Assembly: GCF_023716565.1 (NCBI RefSeq)
Contig: NZ_CP071849.1
Span: 806,001 to 870,000, forward strand
Origin: Vibrio sp. SCSIO 43136
Lineage (GTDB): Bacteria > Pseudomonadota > Gammaproteobacteria > Enterobacterales > Vibrionaceae
Length of the DNA stretch: 64,000 nucleotides
Direction of reading: 5' to 3'
Shown here: one piece after another, positions 16,251-25,377 of the stretch
Numbering within the stretch: the first letter of the stretch is position 1
Layout of the letters: the number at the start of each line of letters is the position of its first letter
Made by a program: the position numbers and the translations under genes
The notes under the pieces: model-generated
Told to the model about the DNA's origin: nothing
The model's input: only the letters and a program-made list of their open reading frames with translations
Database searches by the model: none

Positions 16251-18158
16251 TCATAATCTAAAACGACCAACAATCTCATTGAGTTGGCCATTAATTTGCG
16301 AAATGCTTTGAGCATCATTCAGTGCTTCTTTGCCATTGTTATCGAGCTCTTGCACAATATCGCTGATGGCGTTCATGTTTCTACTTAAATCGTGGGTCAC
16401 ACTGCTTTGTTCTTCAGCAGCAGTTGCGATTTGAGAGCTAAGGTCACTCACATCGGTAACGTGTTGAGTCATGGCGCCTAAACTTTGTGCAACAGCGCCC
16501 ATGGCTTCTGCAGTGCTTTCACAGCGCCCTTTAGTAGTATCCATCGCTCTTACAACCTGCTGGTTGCCTTTTAGTAAACTTCCTAGCGCAGACTCAATTT
16601 CCTCTGTGCTCTCTTTGGTTCGAGTGGCTAGCATCCGTACCTCATCAGCTACCACGGCAAAGCCTCGTCCTTGTTCACCTGCTCTTGCTGCTTCGATAGC
16701 GGCATTGAGGGCGAGTAGGTTAGTTTGTTCGGCGATATCTCCAATGACATTGAGGATCTGATTGATGCTATCAGTTTCATCACTCAGCTTTTGTACGCTG
16801 CCTGCGGTCTCTTGTACATCTTCAACCAAGGCGGTGACGGAATTTTGAGCCCCACTCACCGTACCTCTCGATGCTTCACTGGCTTGATTGGCCTTTTGAG
16901 TCAATTGCGCAGTGCTTGCTGCATCCGCTGCCATAGACTCCGCAGTCGCATTCATCTCTTCAATAGCCGTAACAACTTGCTCGGTTTCTTGTACATGAGA
17001 TTGGAGAATAGATGAGTTTCTCGACGAGTTATCTTGCAGTCTAACGACATTTTGTTGCAGTACTTCACCGGCCTGTTGGATCTGATTCATCATCTGTTGT
17101 AGGTTTTCGACAAAGCCATTTACTCCCTGTGCGATTTGGCCAAGATCGTCATTGGACTCAACATTAAGTCTTTGTGTTAGATCTGCATCGCCTTGCGCAA
17201 GATCCAAGATGGTTTTTTTGAGCTGTATGATTGGTGTGTAAAGCAACTGAATAATGAAATAGGCCGCAATTACACTCACCACACAAGCAATTATGCCTAC
17301 CCAGAGAGCCTCAGATTTTGCCGCTGAGAGGTCTGAGAAAGCGATGGCTTTGTCTAAACTAAGAACGAAGTACCAGTGTTTGTCACCCGCTTTGATTTGC
17401 TGTGAAAACATGAGCTTTTCCACACCATCAAGTTGGTACTCCTGGAGGGCACGCTCATCACCCACTGCCTTTTGGAAGACCTGCTGCAATGAGGTGATAT
17501 TACTTCCTTTTTCACCTACCTTAAGCTCGAGAGATGAGCTCGCTAAGATCGAGGTATCTTGGGCCATGATGACCGCAACAGAGCCGGGTATTTCTGTGGC
17601 TGCTTTCGCTAATTCATTAAGGAACCCAAGCTTCATATCTACAGAGACCATTCCGCTAAGTGTTTTTTCTACAATACTTATCCAGTAAACATCACCCTCA
17701 GACCCTAGGTAGGGATCAGTCACGGAAGTACCGTTAGCTTGTCGAGCGGCTTGATACCATCCCCTGGTTGTTACGTCGCCTTCATACTTATGGTTTGGCC
17801 AAGTGTTGGCTTCTTGATTCCAATAGCCATCTCCATTTTCAAACGCTACAACGGCGCTATTTAGATTGGCTGCAGCAGCCATGATGTGGGTCATTTGAAT
17901 CAATTCTTCACGTGACCCTTCGATTGGAGTGCTCTTGTATAAAGAAGCAATTTTTCCGACAGCACCGACTTTGTCACCGACTACGAGCTCGACCTTTTTG
18001 GCAGAGGAGGTCACAAAACTCTGGGTACTATCTACGATAATTTTGGTGAGAGTTCGTGCCTCATTTTGATAGGACACAATGCCTGCAACGGCGACGGACA
18101 GAGAAACTAGGGTAAGTGTGGAGATCAACAGTAAGTTTTTAAATCCTAGTTGTTTCAT
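16251..18158 (-). CDS. Methyl-accepting chemotaxis protein, dCache sensor
   Basis: 635 residues. TM1 is near 10-30, a periplasmic double-Cache domain runs from about 35 to 275, and TM2 is near 285-305. HAMP follows ([26 protein letters not shown]), then a full signalling hairpin with the conserved tip [20 protein letters not shown]. The sensor contains TRGWYQAA, then TDPYL and MVSVDMKL, which match the Arg-x-Trp-Tyr / Tyr / Asp pattern of amino-acid-binding dCache_1 receptors; an amino-acid or amine ligand is therefore a reasonable inference. A periplasmic binding-protein gene lies just upstream on the same strand (89 bp), possibly sensing related solutes. Confidence 0.93.
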   Translation of the reverse strand: MKQLGFKNLLLISTLTLVSLSVAVAGIVSYQNEARTLTKIIVDSTQSFVTSSAKKVELVVGDKVGAVGKIASLYKSTPIEGSREELIQMTHIMAAAANLNSAVVAFENGDGYWNQEANTWPNHKYEGDVTTRGWYQAARQANGTSVTDPYLGSEGDVYWISIVEKTLSGMVSVDMKLGFLNELAKAATEIPGSVAVIMAQDTSILASSSLELKVGEKGSNITSLQQVFQKAVGDERALQEYQLDGVEKLMFSQQIKAGDKHWYFVLSLDKAIAFSDLSAAKSEALWVGIIACVVSVIAAYFIIQLLYTPIIQLKKTILDLAQGDADLTQRLNVESNDDLGQIAQGVNGFVENLQQMMNQIQQAGEVLQQNVVRLQDNSSRNSSILQSHVQETEQVVTAIEEMNATAESMAADAASTAQLTQKANQASEASRGTVSGAQNSVTALVEDVQETAGSVQKLSDETDSINQILNVIGDIAEQTNLLALNAAIEAARAGEQGRGFAVVADEVRMLATRTKESTEEIESALGSLLKGNQQVVRAMDTTKGRCESTAEAMGAVAQSLGAMTQHVTDVSDLSSQIATAAEEQSSVTHDLSRNMNAISDIVQELDNNGKEALNDAQSISQINGQLNEIVGRFRL

Positions 18159-18246
18159 AACTAGATCCTTTTACTGGGCTATTTTCTATCCATTAATTCT
18201 AGTTGATATATTTATAAAATATTGAGTAAGCAGCTCAATATCCCTT

Positions 18247-19035
18247 TTATGGGGCTAATGTACTCGGTTGAGGTTTAGCGTGGTAGCCCTCATTTAGCAG
18301 GCGTTGCTGCAGATCTTGGTAAGACTCAGATTTCATCAGTTCTGCCATGCCGGCATCAAACTTTTCCATCCACTTTAAAGAGTCGGTGCGACTTTTAGGA
18401 AACAGTAGGTGATATTTGGCGTAAAACAATGGTTTTGGAATATGAGTAATTTGCGTTTGTTCGTCAGGGTTAAAGTGTTGAGTTAGCACGGTCTGTCCTA
18501 CTTTTTTACCTAATAGCAAGATATCAATACGCTTTGCGAGAAGTTTTCTAAAGTTCTGCACGTCATTATTTACGTACTCAACTGAGATTTCTCCATCTCT
18601 TAAAGCTTTTTGAAACTCTGGCCCGTATTCATAGCCTCTCACATAACCAAACTTATAGTGTTTCAAATCATCAAATGTATTAGAGCGCTTGATGGGCGTT
18701 TCTGTTAAGTGGTAAATCACCACTTCTTCTTCGAGAACAGGCGTCTCACTACAATGAAATTTTGCACGTCGTGTTGGGGAGCAAGCCCAAAACATAGTTG
18801 CAGCATATTTGCCTTTTGCACTGTCCCTTAACGTTCTGACCCAAGGTAAATAGTGGAGCTCTACCTTTATATCTTGGCTTGAATAGGCTTCAGTAACCAG
18901 GTGGGAGACGTAGCCCTCAAAGGGGAGGGATGGTCCACTAAACGGAGGGTAATCACCAGAAGCGATGGTGATTTTATCTGTGGCGCATACAGGCAAGCTA
19001 AAACATATGAACCATGAGACGACTGTCCTTATCAT
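18247..19035 (-). CDS. Periplasmic solute-binding protein, SBP_bac_3 family
   Basis: 262 residues with a signal peptide (MIRTVVSWFICFSLPVCA). The mature protein follows the amino-acid-type binding fold: ITIASGDYPPFSGPSLPFEGYVSHLV, VELHYLPWVRTLRDSAKGKYAATMFW, then YKFGYVRGYEYG. No ABC permease or ATPase is adjacent, so this is probably one of the orphan family members common in Vibrio, used for sensing or as a partner of the neighbouring chemoreceptor. Ligand unknown. The start has no strong ribosome site but begins directly at the signal peptide. Confidence 0.85.
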   Translation of the reverse strand: MIRTVVSWFICFSLPVCATDKITIASGDYPPFSGPSLPFEGYVSHLVTEAYSSQDIKVELHYLPWVRTLRDSAKGKYAATMFWACSPTRRAKFHCSETPVLEEEVVIYHLTETPIKRSNTFDDLKHYKFGYVRGYEYGPEFQKALRDGEISVEYVNNDVQNFRKLLAKRIDILLLGKKVGQTVLTQHFNPDEQTQITHIPKPLFYAKYHLLFPKSRTDSLKWMEKFDAGMAELMKSESYQDLQQRLLNEGYHAKPQPSTLAP

Positions 19036-19148
19036 TTGAGTGCTCCAGAGAGACCAATATTCACAGTATATAAGATAATTGCAGTGGTCGTGGCACGTAT
19101 ATAATGTGGCTGCCTGTGCTTAACTGACGAGGCTGAGGGCGTAAAATT

Positions 19149-19239
19149 GAAATCAGTTCATCTCTTTGTTCAGTATTACTTGTATTTATGAAGAGTGCTT
19201 TTGGGAATATGGCGGTAGTCGTTTGGACAACGGGTCAAC
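19149..19239. repeat. 91-bp direct repeat, copy 1 (msrA 3' end)
   Basis: Ungapped match to 22625-22715 with five differences (about 94% identity by eye). It covers 27 bp past the msrA stop plus the last ~21 codons. The two copies flank the iadA-like and yfcC-like genes in the same orientation. Confidence 0.9.
19176..19239 (-). pseudogene. Truncated msrA remnant
   Basis: On the minus strand it still encodes TRCPNDYRHIPKSTLHKYK and a stop, against TRCPNDYCHIPQSTLHKYK in the intact gene at 22652. Upstream homology ends abruptly at 19239, so only the last residues survive and no start is present. Confidence 0.85.
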
Positions 19240-19780
19240 ATTGTGTCATGTTTAAGCTGATTACTAGAGCCAGTTTAGAGGGCTAGTGAATCCAGCTAAT
19301 ACAGTTTGACGAGCTGGAAAAATATGAGACATAGATTGAAGCATGATGTATCAAACACTGCTGTTGCTTTAAAACTGGAAGTTCATCACAGTTAGGACTG
19401 ACCACTTCGATTACCCTCAGCTCAGTAATATCTCTATCCACTTTGCAGGTTAAAGCGCATGTTTCACGGTAACAATACTATTGCTGAAATTCGCCAAGCG
19501 TTCTATAGCGCTGTTTCCTGCTGCACATCTGTCACTCTTATCGGTTTTTATGCTCTTAGCCGTCACGCTCTAAGTGAATGGTGTAACGAGTAGCCCATCT
19601 CCCATGTGTAATCACAAGTAAAGCTCCGCTTCCCCCGAACCGGAGAGGCTTTGCTGTCGGTTAAATTCTTGACTAATCAACCTTGAACTATTTGAAGAAG
19701 CTTATGTTCTTTGAAGGCGTCTTGCGCTCGATAGGTTGGTTATATCAGATTTTTTGTTGTAAACCTATCAGGATGATTTG

Positions 19781-20911
19781 ATGTTACAGCTGATTAAAAA
19801 CGTACAACTTTTTGCACCACAAGCGCTTGGACTATGCGATCTTCTGATCTGTGGCGAAAAAATCCATCAGATTGAGAGTGGTGGCTTTGATGTACCCAGC
19901 TTTATTGATGTTTATGATGGGCAAGGGAAGTATTTGACCCCCGGTTTTGTCGATGGACTAACCCATATAATCGGTGGTGGTGGGGAGGGAGGGTTTGCCA
20001 ACCGCACTCCAGAGATCAATGCCCAATATATGCTCGAACACGGGGTGACTAGCTGTGTTGGGGCGTTAGGCACAGACTCCATCACTCGCAATCTATCTAA
20101 TCTACTTGGGAAAAGTCGAGAGCTGACAGAGCTTGGCGTCTCAAGCTATTTCTACAACGGCTCCTATCACTATCCGCCCGAAACTCTTACAGGCAGTGTC
20201 GAAACAGATCTTGTCTATATCCCTGAAATTGTCGGGTTAGGAGAAATAGCTCTTGCCGATCATCGTGGATCGTTGCTCACTTTTGCCGATCTCTACTCAC
20301 TCGGACGTAAGGTTCGAACATCAGCCAATCTAGCGGGTAAGAAAGGTGTGATTTTCTGTCATCTAGGCGATGAACCTGAACAGTTAGATTTATTAAAGAA
20401 AGTGGTATCAGAAACAGAGCTGCCACACTCATTTTTTGTCCCAACTCATATCAATCGTAACCCCCAATTATTCGATACTGGTATTCAATACGCATTGGAT
20501 GGCGGCTTGATTGACTTAACCACCAGTACCAATGAAGACCTGCTTCAAGATGGCGAAGTCGCCTGTGCCAAAGCATTAGCTGCTGCGCTTGAAGCGGGAG
20601 TGGATATTAGCAAGATTTCATTGAGTTCTGATGCCAATGCGAGCTTGCCTCGTTTTGATGCGGACGGCGAGGTCATCGGTATCGACTGTGGCGATATCTC
20701 TAGCCTTTTCGAATCGGTTAAACAAGCGGTTACCGAATACCAAGTACCTTTTGAACTGGCGCTTCAATCTATCACCTTAAACCCAGCAAGAAACCTTGGT
20801 TTGGAATCAAAGGGTCAGATCCGAGCTGGATTTGACGCCGACCTTGTACTTGTTGACCCACAATCACTTTCAGTTGAGCAAGTCTGGAGCAATGGACTTA
20901 CTCGCATATAA
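19781..20911 (+). CDS. Isoaspartyl dipeptidase-like amidohydrolase with altered metal site
   Basis: 376 residues, similar in length and order to IadA beta-aspartyl peptidase: LTPGFVDGLTHIIGGGGEGG, LTGSVETD, GVIFCHLGDEPEQ, FVPTHINRNPQLF, LSSDANAS and LNPARNLGL..IRAGFDADLVLV. The second His of HxH (His62), His194, His223 and Asp284 are kept. The first His of HxH is Leu60, and the position of the carbamylated Lys (Lys162 in E. coli IadA) is Glu155. Start ATG follows AGGATGATTTG. It is followed by a YfcC-type transporter, so a catabolic role on a dipeptide or N-acyl amino acid is likely. Confidence 0.82.
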   Translation: MLQLIKNVQLFAPQALGLCDLLICGEKIHQIESGGFDVPSFIDVYDGQGKYLTPGFVDGLTHIIGGGGEGGFANRTPEINAQYMLEHGVTSCVGALGTDSITRNLSNLLGKSRELTELGVSSYFYNGSYHYPPETLTGSVETDLVYIPEIVGLGEIALADHRGSLLTFADLYSLGRKVRTSANLAGKKGVIFCHLGDEPEQLDLLKKVVSETELPHSFFVPTHINRNPQLFDTGIQYALDGGLIDLTTSTNEDLLQDGEVACAKALAAALEAGVDISKISLSSDANASLPRFDADGEVIGIDCGDISSLFESVKQAVTEYQVPFELALQSITLNPARNLGLESKGQIRAGFDADLVLVDPQSLSVEQVWSNGLTRI

Positions 20912-20944
20912 CTCACAGAATATTTAAATAGAAAAGGAATACCT

Positions 20945-22414
20945 ATGACAACTCAGACTGAAACACAAACAAGACGACGGACATTTAAGATGCCGACCGT
21001 GTATACCTTGTTGTTTATCATCACCGCATTAGTGGTTCTGATGACATGGTTTGTACCAGCAGGCAAATACGACTATTTAACAGCGGATACTCAGCAGCTA
21101 ATCAAAGCGAAAGATGTTGCGAGCTACTCTGGTGGTGAGCGCTTATTACCAGTACCAGGCTCTTACACTGAGCTTACCAGTAACCCGCAAGGCATAGGTG
21201 CTCTGCTTGAGGCTCCGCTCACAGGTTTTGGTGAAGCCAGCTCGATCATCCTTTTTGTCCTCATGATTGGTGGTTTTCTTAATGTGACCATCCGCACAGG
21301 GGCGATGGACGCAAGCGTTGCAGCAATGTCACAGCGATTTGCTGGTCGTGAGCAGTGGCTTATCCCAATCCTAATCTTTATCTTGGCTGTGGGTGGTAGC
21401 ACCTATGGTATGAGTGAAGAGACAGTGAGCCTTTGGGTGATTTTGCTACCTCTGTTCATCGCTGCTGGCTACGACCGTTTGGTTGTTGCAGGTATTATCC
21501 TACTTGGTAGTGGCATCGGTGTTGCGACTAGTACAGTGAACCCATTTGCAACTGGTGTTGCTTCTCGCTTTGCAGAAATTCCTCTAGGCGATGGTATCGT
21601 TCTGCGTCTAGCAAGCTTTGCCATTTTCTATCTGATCACCTGCGTTTTCATTATGCGTTATGCAGCAAAAGTGAAAGCAGATCCTTCTGCTTCGCTGTTA
21701 AGCGATATCAATTTTGATGACAAGTTTTCTAAGCAGCCAGAAGTCGAGGAATACACCACTCAACACAAACTCACCATGACAGTTTTCTTCGGTGCGTTTG
21801 GCTTGATGATCTACGGTGTGATCCCTTGGGAAGATATCGGTGTTACTTTTGTGCCTGCGCTAAATTGGTGGCTAAAAGAGCTGTCGGTCATCTACCTAAC
21901 AGCGGCATTGATCATTGGCCTTATCAACCGCATGCCAGAAGGAGAGTTTGTTAAAGCGTTTATCTCTGGCTGTAAAGATATGATTGGTGTGGTGCTCGTA
22001 ATTGCAGTGGCTAAAGGTATCAATGTCGTGATGAACGATGCAAACATCACCGATACCATTCTAAGCTGGGCTGAGGGTTTGGTCGTTGGCCTAAACAGCG
22101 GTGTATTTGCGGTGGTTTCTTATGTCGCTCATATTTTGCTCGCTTTCTTTATTCCTTCAAGCTCTGGCCTAGCAACGGTATCTATGCCACTGATGGGGCC
22201 AATAAGCGATCTAGCCAATGTTGATAGAAACATTGTGGTGACAGCATATCAAATGGGGTCGGGCTGGATTAACCTGTTTGCTCCAACGGCAGCAACGGTG
22301 GTAGCAGGCTTGGCGATTGCGAATATCCCTTACGGTCGATTCCTTAAATGGGTTGTGCCATATATCGGCGCAATCTTTTTAGGAAGTTGCATCGTACTGT
22401 TTATAGCTGCCTAA
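20945..22414 (+). CDS. YfcC-family (DcuC superfamily) transporter
   Basis: 489 residues with about 12 membrane segments. Near the N-terminus is MPTVYTLLFIITALVVLMTWFVPAGKY, typical of the YfcC/ArcD-like group in the DcuC superfamily. Later motifs are GGSTYGMSEETVSLWVILLP, GSGIGVATSTVNPFATG and FFIPSSSGLATVSMPLMGP. Predicted uptake of a dipeptide, amino acid or dicarboxylate; substrate not known. It lies 33 bp after the iadA-like gene on the same strand, so the two are probably one operon for import and hydrolysis. Both sit inside the segment bounded by the 91-bp repeats. Confidence 0.88.
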   Translation: MTTQTETQTRRRTFKMPTVYTLLFIITALVVLMTWFVPAGKYDYLTADTQQLIKAKDVASYSGGERLLPVPGSYTELTSNPQGIGALLEAPLTGFGEASSIILFVLMIGGFLNVTIRTGAMDASVAAMSQRFAGREQWLIPILIFILAVGGSTYGMSEETVSLWVILLPLFIAAGYDRLVVAGIILLGSGIGVATSTVNPFATGVASRFAEIPLGDGIVLRLASFAIFYLITCVFIMRYAAKVKADPSASLLSDINFDDKFSKQPEVEEYTTQHKLTMTVFFGAFGLMIYGVIPWEDIGVTFVPALNWWLKELSVIYLTAALIIGLINRMPEGEFVKAFISGCKDMIGVVLVIAVAKGINVVMNDANITDTILSWAEGLVVGLNSGVFAVVSYVAHILLAFFIPSSSGLATVSMPLMGPISDLANVDRNIVVTAYQMGSGWINLFAPTAATVVAGLAIANIPYGRFLKWVVPYIGAIFLGSCIVLFIAA

Positions 22415-22624
22415 CTTGGAGCGCACCTCTATTTCGTCGGCATTTTAATGTCTGAATGTTCTTGGGCGTATGCTAGCGCTTATGCCCAAAAACGTCATAT
22501 CCTTGAAAGTAGAGGCTTATCTTTACTGCAGTAGATTTGGCCTTGGGTATGTAGATTTAGTCCGCCACTTTATAAGCGATAGGTATGGGCTGCTCGCAGT
22601 TCATTATATGGTATTGCGCTAACT

Positions 22625-22715
22625 GAGATCAGTTCATCTCTTTGTTAAGTTTTACTTGTATTTATGAAGAGTGCTTTGGGGAATATGGCAGTAGTCGTTT
22701 GGACAACGGGTCAAC
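22625..22715. repeat. 91-bp direct repeat, copy 2 (at intact msrA)
   Basis: This is the parental copy: it contains the end of the intact msrA gene and 27 bp downstream. Copy 1 is at 19149-19239, 3,476 bp away. Confidence 0.9.
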
Positions 22716-23122
22716 CTGTCCTGATGTTCTGCATCACTTTTGACGTAGTTGGTTAGCGGCAGAACTTCTATTGCTATTTTGTCCGAATCTTCTCTCGAAG
22801 ATAGGTAGTGTTTTGCTTCATCTAGGTGTTTTGGCATCATGCTATATATACCAGTGCGATACTTCTCACCTACGTCTTCACCTTGCTTGTTGATACTGTA
22901 TGGGTCGATGATTTCAAAGAAATAATCCATTAGTCGATTTACAGTGATCAATTGGGGATCAAACTCGGTTCGTACACATTCAGCGTAACCATCATAGTCA
23001 CTTCGTGTGGTTGACGAGGTACCATTTGCACGGCCAGCTTCTGTATGAATTACACCGGGTAGATGACGAATATACTCTTGAACACCCCACAGGCAGCCAC
23101 CAGCGATATAGATTTCTTCCAT
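22652..23122 (-). CDS. msrA: Peptide methionine sulfoxide reductase A-like protein
   Basis: 156 residues of the MsrA family, which reduces methionine-S-sulfoxide in proteins. The active-site segment is IYIAGGCLWGVQEYI; most MsrA proteins have GCFWG, so the Phe next to the catalytic Cys is Leu. Other family regions are GVIHTEAGRANG, YDGYAECVRTEFDP, FFEIIDPYSINKQGEDVGEKYRTGIY and AEHQDRLTRCPNDYCH. The resolving-cysteine region near the C-terminus (CPNDYC) offers two Cys. It is slightly shorter than typical MsrA. It lies downstream of the bioMNY operon but behind a hairpin. Confidence 0.88.
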   Translation of the reverse strand: MEEIYIAGGCLWGVQEYIRHLPGVIHTEAGRANGTSSTTRSDYDGYAECVRTEFDPQLITVNRLMDYFFEIIDPYSINKQGEDVGEKYRTGIYSMMPKHLDEAKHYLSSREDSDKIAIEVLPLTNYVKSDAEHQDRLTRCPNDYCHIPQSTLHKYK

Positions 23123-23137
23123 CAGGACTCCTCGATT

Positions 23138-23160
23138 AAGGGCTAGGAAGCTAGCCCTTT
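23138..23160 (-). terminator. Hairpin between bioY and msrA
   Basis: Perfect 9-bp stem AAGGGCTAG / CTAGCCCTT with loop GAAG, just after the bioY stop on the minus strand. The T-tract is weak, so readthrough into msrA is possible. Confidence 0.6.
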
Positions 23161-23173
23161 AATCTAATACGTA

Positions 23174-23722
23174 TTATGCCGTGCGAGAAAGCAAGCTTGC
23201 CGGGCGAGCTTTGGCAATTGCGGATGTAAGAAGGCCTGCAATGATACATTTGATAATATCGCCAGGAATGAAAATCGTCACTAGTGCGGCTGATTCCATC
23301 AACGTCTTCTCCAGTACAATGGACATACCAATGATGCCGAAGAAGTATAGAACGACAATACCGCCAATCGCTGATGCGATGCCAGAAACGACCGCAATTG
23401 AGCCTTTGCGCCATTTTTCAACAATGAGCCCAGTTACGAATGCCGCAGCTACCCAGCCAAATAGGAATCCACTTGATGCGCCAACAAACAGACCCAAGCC
23501 ACCACGGCCACCGGATAGTAGAGGCAAACCTATCGCGACGAGTAGCAAAAACAGCAAGACTGCTAGCGCACCGCGTTTAGCCCCTAAAATTGTGCCGCAT
23601 AACATGATACCGAGACTTTGTGCGGTAATAGCAACACCAAAGCCAAGCGTGATCTTAGGGATCAAGCCCAATGCTGCAATCAATGCTGCAAATAGGGCGA
23701 TGTAGGTGACATTTTTTTCCAT
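23174..23722 (-). CDS. bioY: Biotin ECF transporter S component
   Basis: 182 residues with about six membrane helices, the substrate-binding subunit of the biotin energy-coupling-factor transporter. The start is MEKNVTYIALFAALIAALGLIPK, supported by AGGAGA within the end of bioN; an upstream extension in the same frame has no such support. Family features are the GFGVAITAQSLGIMLCGTILG loop and GGRGGLGLFVGASSGFLFGW, with IFIPGDIIKCIIAGLL near the end. The start lies one base after the bioN stop. Third gene of bioM-bioN-bioY. Confidence 0.93.
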   Translation of the reverse strand: MEKNVTYIALFAALIAALGLIPKITLGFGVAITAQSLGIMLCGTILGAKRGALAVLLFLLLVAIGLPLLSGGRGGLGLFVGASSGFLFGWVAAAFVTGLIVEKWRKGSIAVVSGIASAIGGIVVLYFFGIIGMSIVLEKTLMESAALVTIFIPGDIIKCIIAGLLTSAIAKARPASLLSRTA

Positions 23723-23723
23723 G

Positions 23724-24338
23724 TTAGTTTTTCTCCTGAGGGTTGATGCCACCACGAGCTCGCAGTGCCTCTGCGACTCTATCGGCGTCATCTAAAGCAA
23801 TAACAGTGAATGGTGTGACGGTTTTCCAACCAGAACGGCGAGTTGTTCGGGCGCGCCACGCCCAAGATAAGTTTTGTCCTTTTGCGATTAGAACGGGTGT
23901 CATTCGAATCACCAATGCAATAGCAAGTTCCAGAGCTTTGGTGTTAAGCCCTAAACGCTGAAGTGGTTTAGTCACGTAGTGCACAACATCAATCATATCT
24001 GACAAGCGTGTGGTCATAGTCACCAAGTTAGCCAGCGCTACTGTAGAAACGAGCCTTAATATGATGGTGGTACCGGTGACGATTTGTTCAGTAGCGATAT
24101 GCCAGACTAAAACGATGAATACAAATGGAAGAATAATTTTAAGATGTTTCCAGCCGCTCAAGAAAAACACCTTTCCTGGCAGCAGGTAAAGCGCTCCAAT
24201 CGTCACCAATATGAATAGGTGTACTGCTAGGTTTTCAATATAGAACAATCCTAACGTCGCAAAACAGAGGGCAGCAAGCTTAGGCCCTGCGCGCCATTGG
24301 TGCGCTCGGGTTTTAATTGGAGAGGTTAGAGATATCAT
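23724..24338 (-). CDS. bioN: Biotin ECF transporter T component
   Basis: 204 residues, the EcfT-type membrane subunit. The start MISLTSPIKTRAHQWRAGPK follows GGAGAAAGCG and overlaps the end of bioM by 26 bp; a TTG a few codons upstream is less likely. About four or five membrane segments precede the cytoplasmic coupling helices, with the Ala-Arg-X motif region SWAWRARTTRRSG and EALRARGG that contact the ATPase. It couples ATP hydrolysis by BioM to BioY movement. Confidence 0.92.
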   Translation of the reverse strand: MISLTSPIKTRAHQWRAGPKLAALCFATLGLFYIENLAVHLFILVTIGALYLLPGKVFFLSGWKHLKIILPFVFIVLVWHIATEQIVTGTTIILRLVSTVALANLVTMTTRLSDMIDVVHYVTKPLQRLGLNTKALELAIALVIRMTPVLIAKGQNLSWAWRARTTRRSGWKTVTPFTVIALDDADRVAEALRARGGINPQEKN

Positions 24339-25071
24339 CGCTTTCTCCAATTTTATGCATTGCCTCTAAGTACTTTGGCAAGACTTCTGAAGGCTCTCCA
24401 AGCGCTTGGACTTGTCCCGCTTCTAACCAAAGCAGCTGGTCGTAGTTATTGAGATCATCGGGATCATGAGTAATGTGGATCAGTGCACCACCAAAACTGT
24501 CTAGATAACGTTGAAGCTGTTTTTTAGTTGGTATATCAAGGCCTGCAAAGGGTTCATCGAGGATAATCAGTTTCGGCTTCATTGCAACCACTGCCATCAA
24601 ACATACCAAGTGCTTTTGACCTTGTGATAGGGCTGAGGTGTGGATGTCTTTCCAGTGACTTTTTCCAAAGCTTGCCAATGTGTCTAATGCGTTTTGTTCT
24701 GCTTGAGACTTGTCTTGTCCCAGTTGACGTAGTCCAAAGCTCAGCTCTTCTATGACGGTTGGGAAAATGATCTGGTGATCTGGGTTTTGAAAGAGTAAAC
24801 CGATGGTTTGTACCGCTTGAGCTCGGTCTTTATACGGGTTGAAGCCCGCTATCCGTAATTCACCACTACCAACTTCGACCAAGCCAGACAGCAGTCGAGA
24901 TAAAGTTGATTTTCCAGAGCCGTTGCGACCAAGTACACCAAGTCGTTGGGTTTCTATATCGACATTAAGGTCTTTGAGTACTGCTTTACCGTCAATATCG
25001 AGGCTAACATTGCAAAGCTCTATCTTGCAGGCATGATCTTTATCGTACTGAAATTTTTCTTGGTTATTCAT
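24313..25071 (-). CDS. bioM: Biotin ECF transporter ATPase
   Basis: 252 residues, ABC-type ATPase of the ECF group: Walker A GRNGSGKST, Q-loop LLFQNPDHQIIFPTV (the FQNPD form is typical of ECF ATPases), signature ALSQGQKHL, Walker B KLIILDEPFAGLD and switch His in IHITHD. First gene of bioMNY; its end overlaps bioN. The ribosome site is weak. I looked for a BirA-type operator upstream and did not find a convincing one. Confidence 0.93.
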   Translation of the reverse strand: MNNQEKFQYDKDHACKIELCNVSLDIDGKAVLKDLNVDIETQRLGVLGRNGSGKSTLSRLLSGLVEVGSGELRIAGFNPYKDRAQAVQTIGLLFQNPDHQIIFPTVIEELSFGLRQLGQDKSQAEQNALDTLASFGKSHWKDIHTSALSQGQKHLVCLMAVVAMKPKLIILDEPFAGLDIPTKKQLQRYLDSFGGALIHITHDPDDLNNYDQLLWLEAGQVQALGEPSEVLPKYLEAMHKIGESDDISNLSN

Positions 25072-25377
25072 AGGTATACTGGTTGGGTGAAACTTAAATG
25101 GAAGCTATCCGACGTAGCCGCGCTGCATAGTATCAAGTTGATATTCTAGGGTAAACCATTTAGGTGGTCAGCTTAGTTGTACCAACTTGTTGGACAGTCG
25201 AACTTAATTAAACGCTAATAGTTATCGGGGTTTATCAGGGTCAACAGTAACAAACTGGAAAATCGATAACTCTATTTGGGAAATGTATAAGTCATCGAAA
25301 TAGCCAGCACCTAAAATAGCGGCAGTTAATAAAGGTGTCTCCTTTATGGTCTAGGGTGATAGAGCGAGGGTTTCGAA
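25072..25377. other. 306-bp divergent promoter region, bioM / lipoprotein hydrolase
   Basis: No ORF or clear operator recognised. It must hold the bioM promoter (minus strand) and that of the lipoprotein gene (plus strand). Confidence 0.5.

Larger units (their letters stand above)
19036..19780. other. 740-bp gap holding a decayed msrA tail
   Basis: The gap contains one copy of a 91-bp repeat (19149-19239) derived from the msrA 3' end, then about 540 bp of unassigned sequence up to the iadA-like start. A 44-codon frame at 19459-19593 (MFHGNNTIAEIRQAF..) is present, but its ribosome site is weak and I would not call it. No transposase remnant was recognised. Confidence 0.6.

Noticed and set aside
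19459..19593. 44-codon frame MFHGNNTIAEIRQAF..
   Set aside because: Weak ribosome site, no recognised family, in an otherwise non-coding decayed region.
22448..22534. 28-codon frame and a TTGGGCGTA / TATGCCCAA hairpin after the yfcC-like gene
   Set aside because: No ribosome site for the frame and no T-run after the hairpin.
25072..25377. Possible BirA operator before bioM
   Set aside because: No TTGTAAACC-N15-GGTTTACAA-like inverted repeat found.
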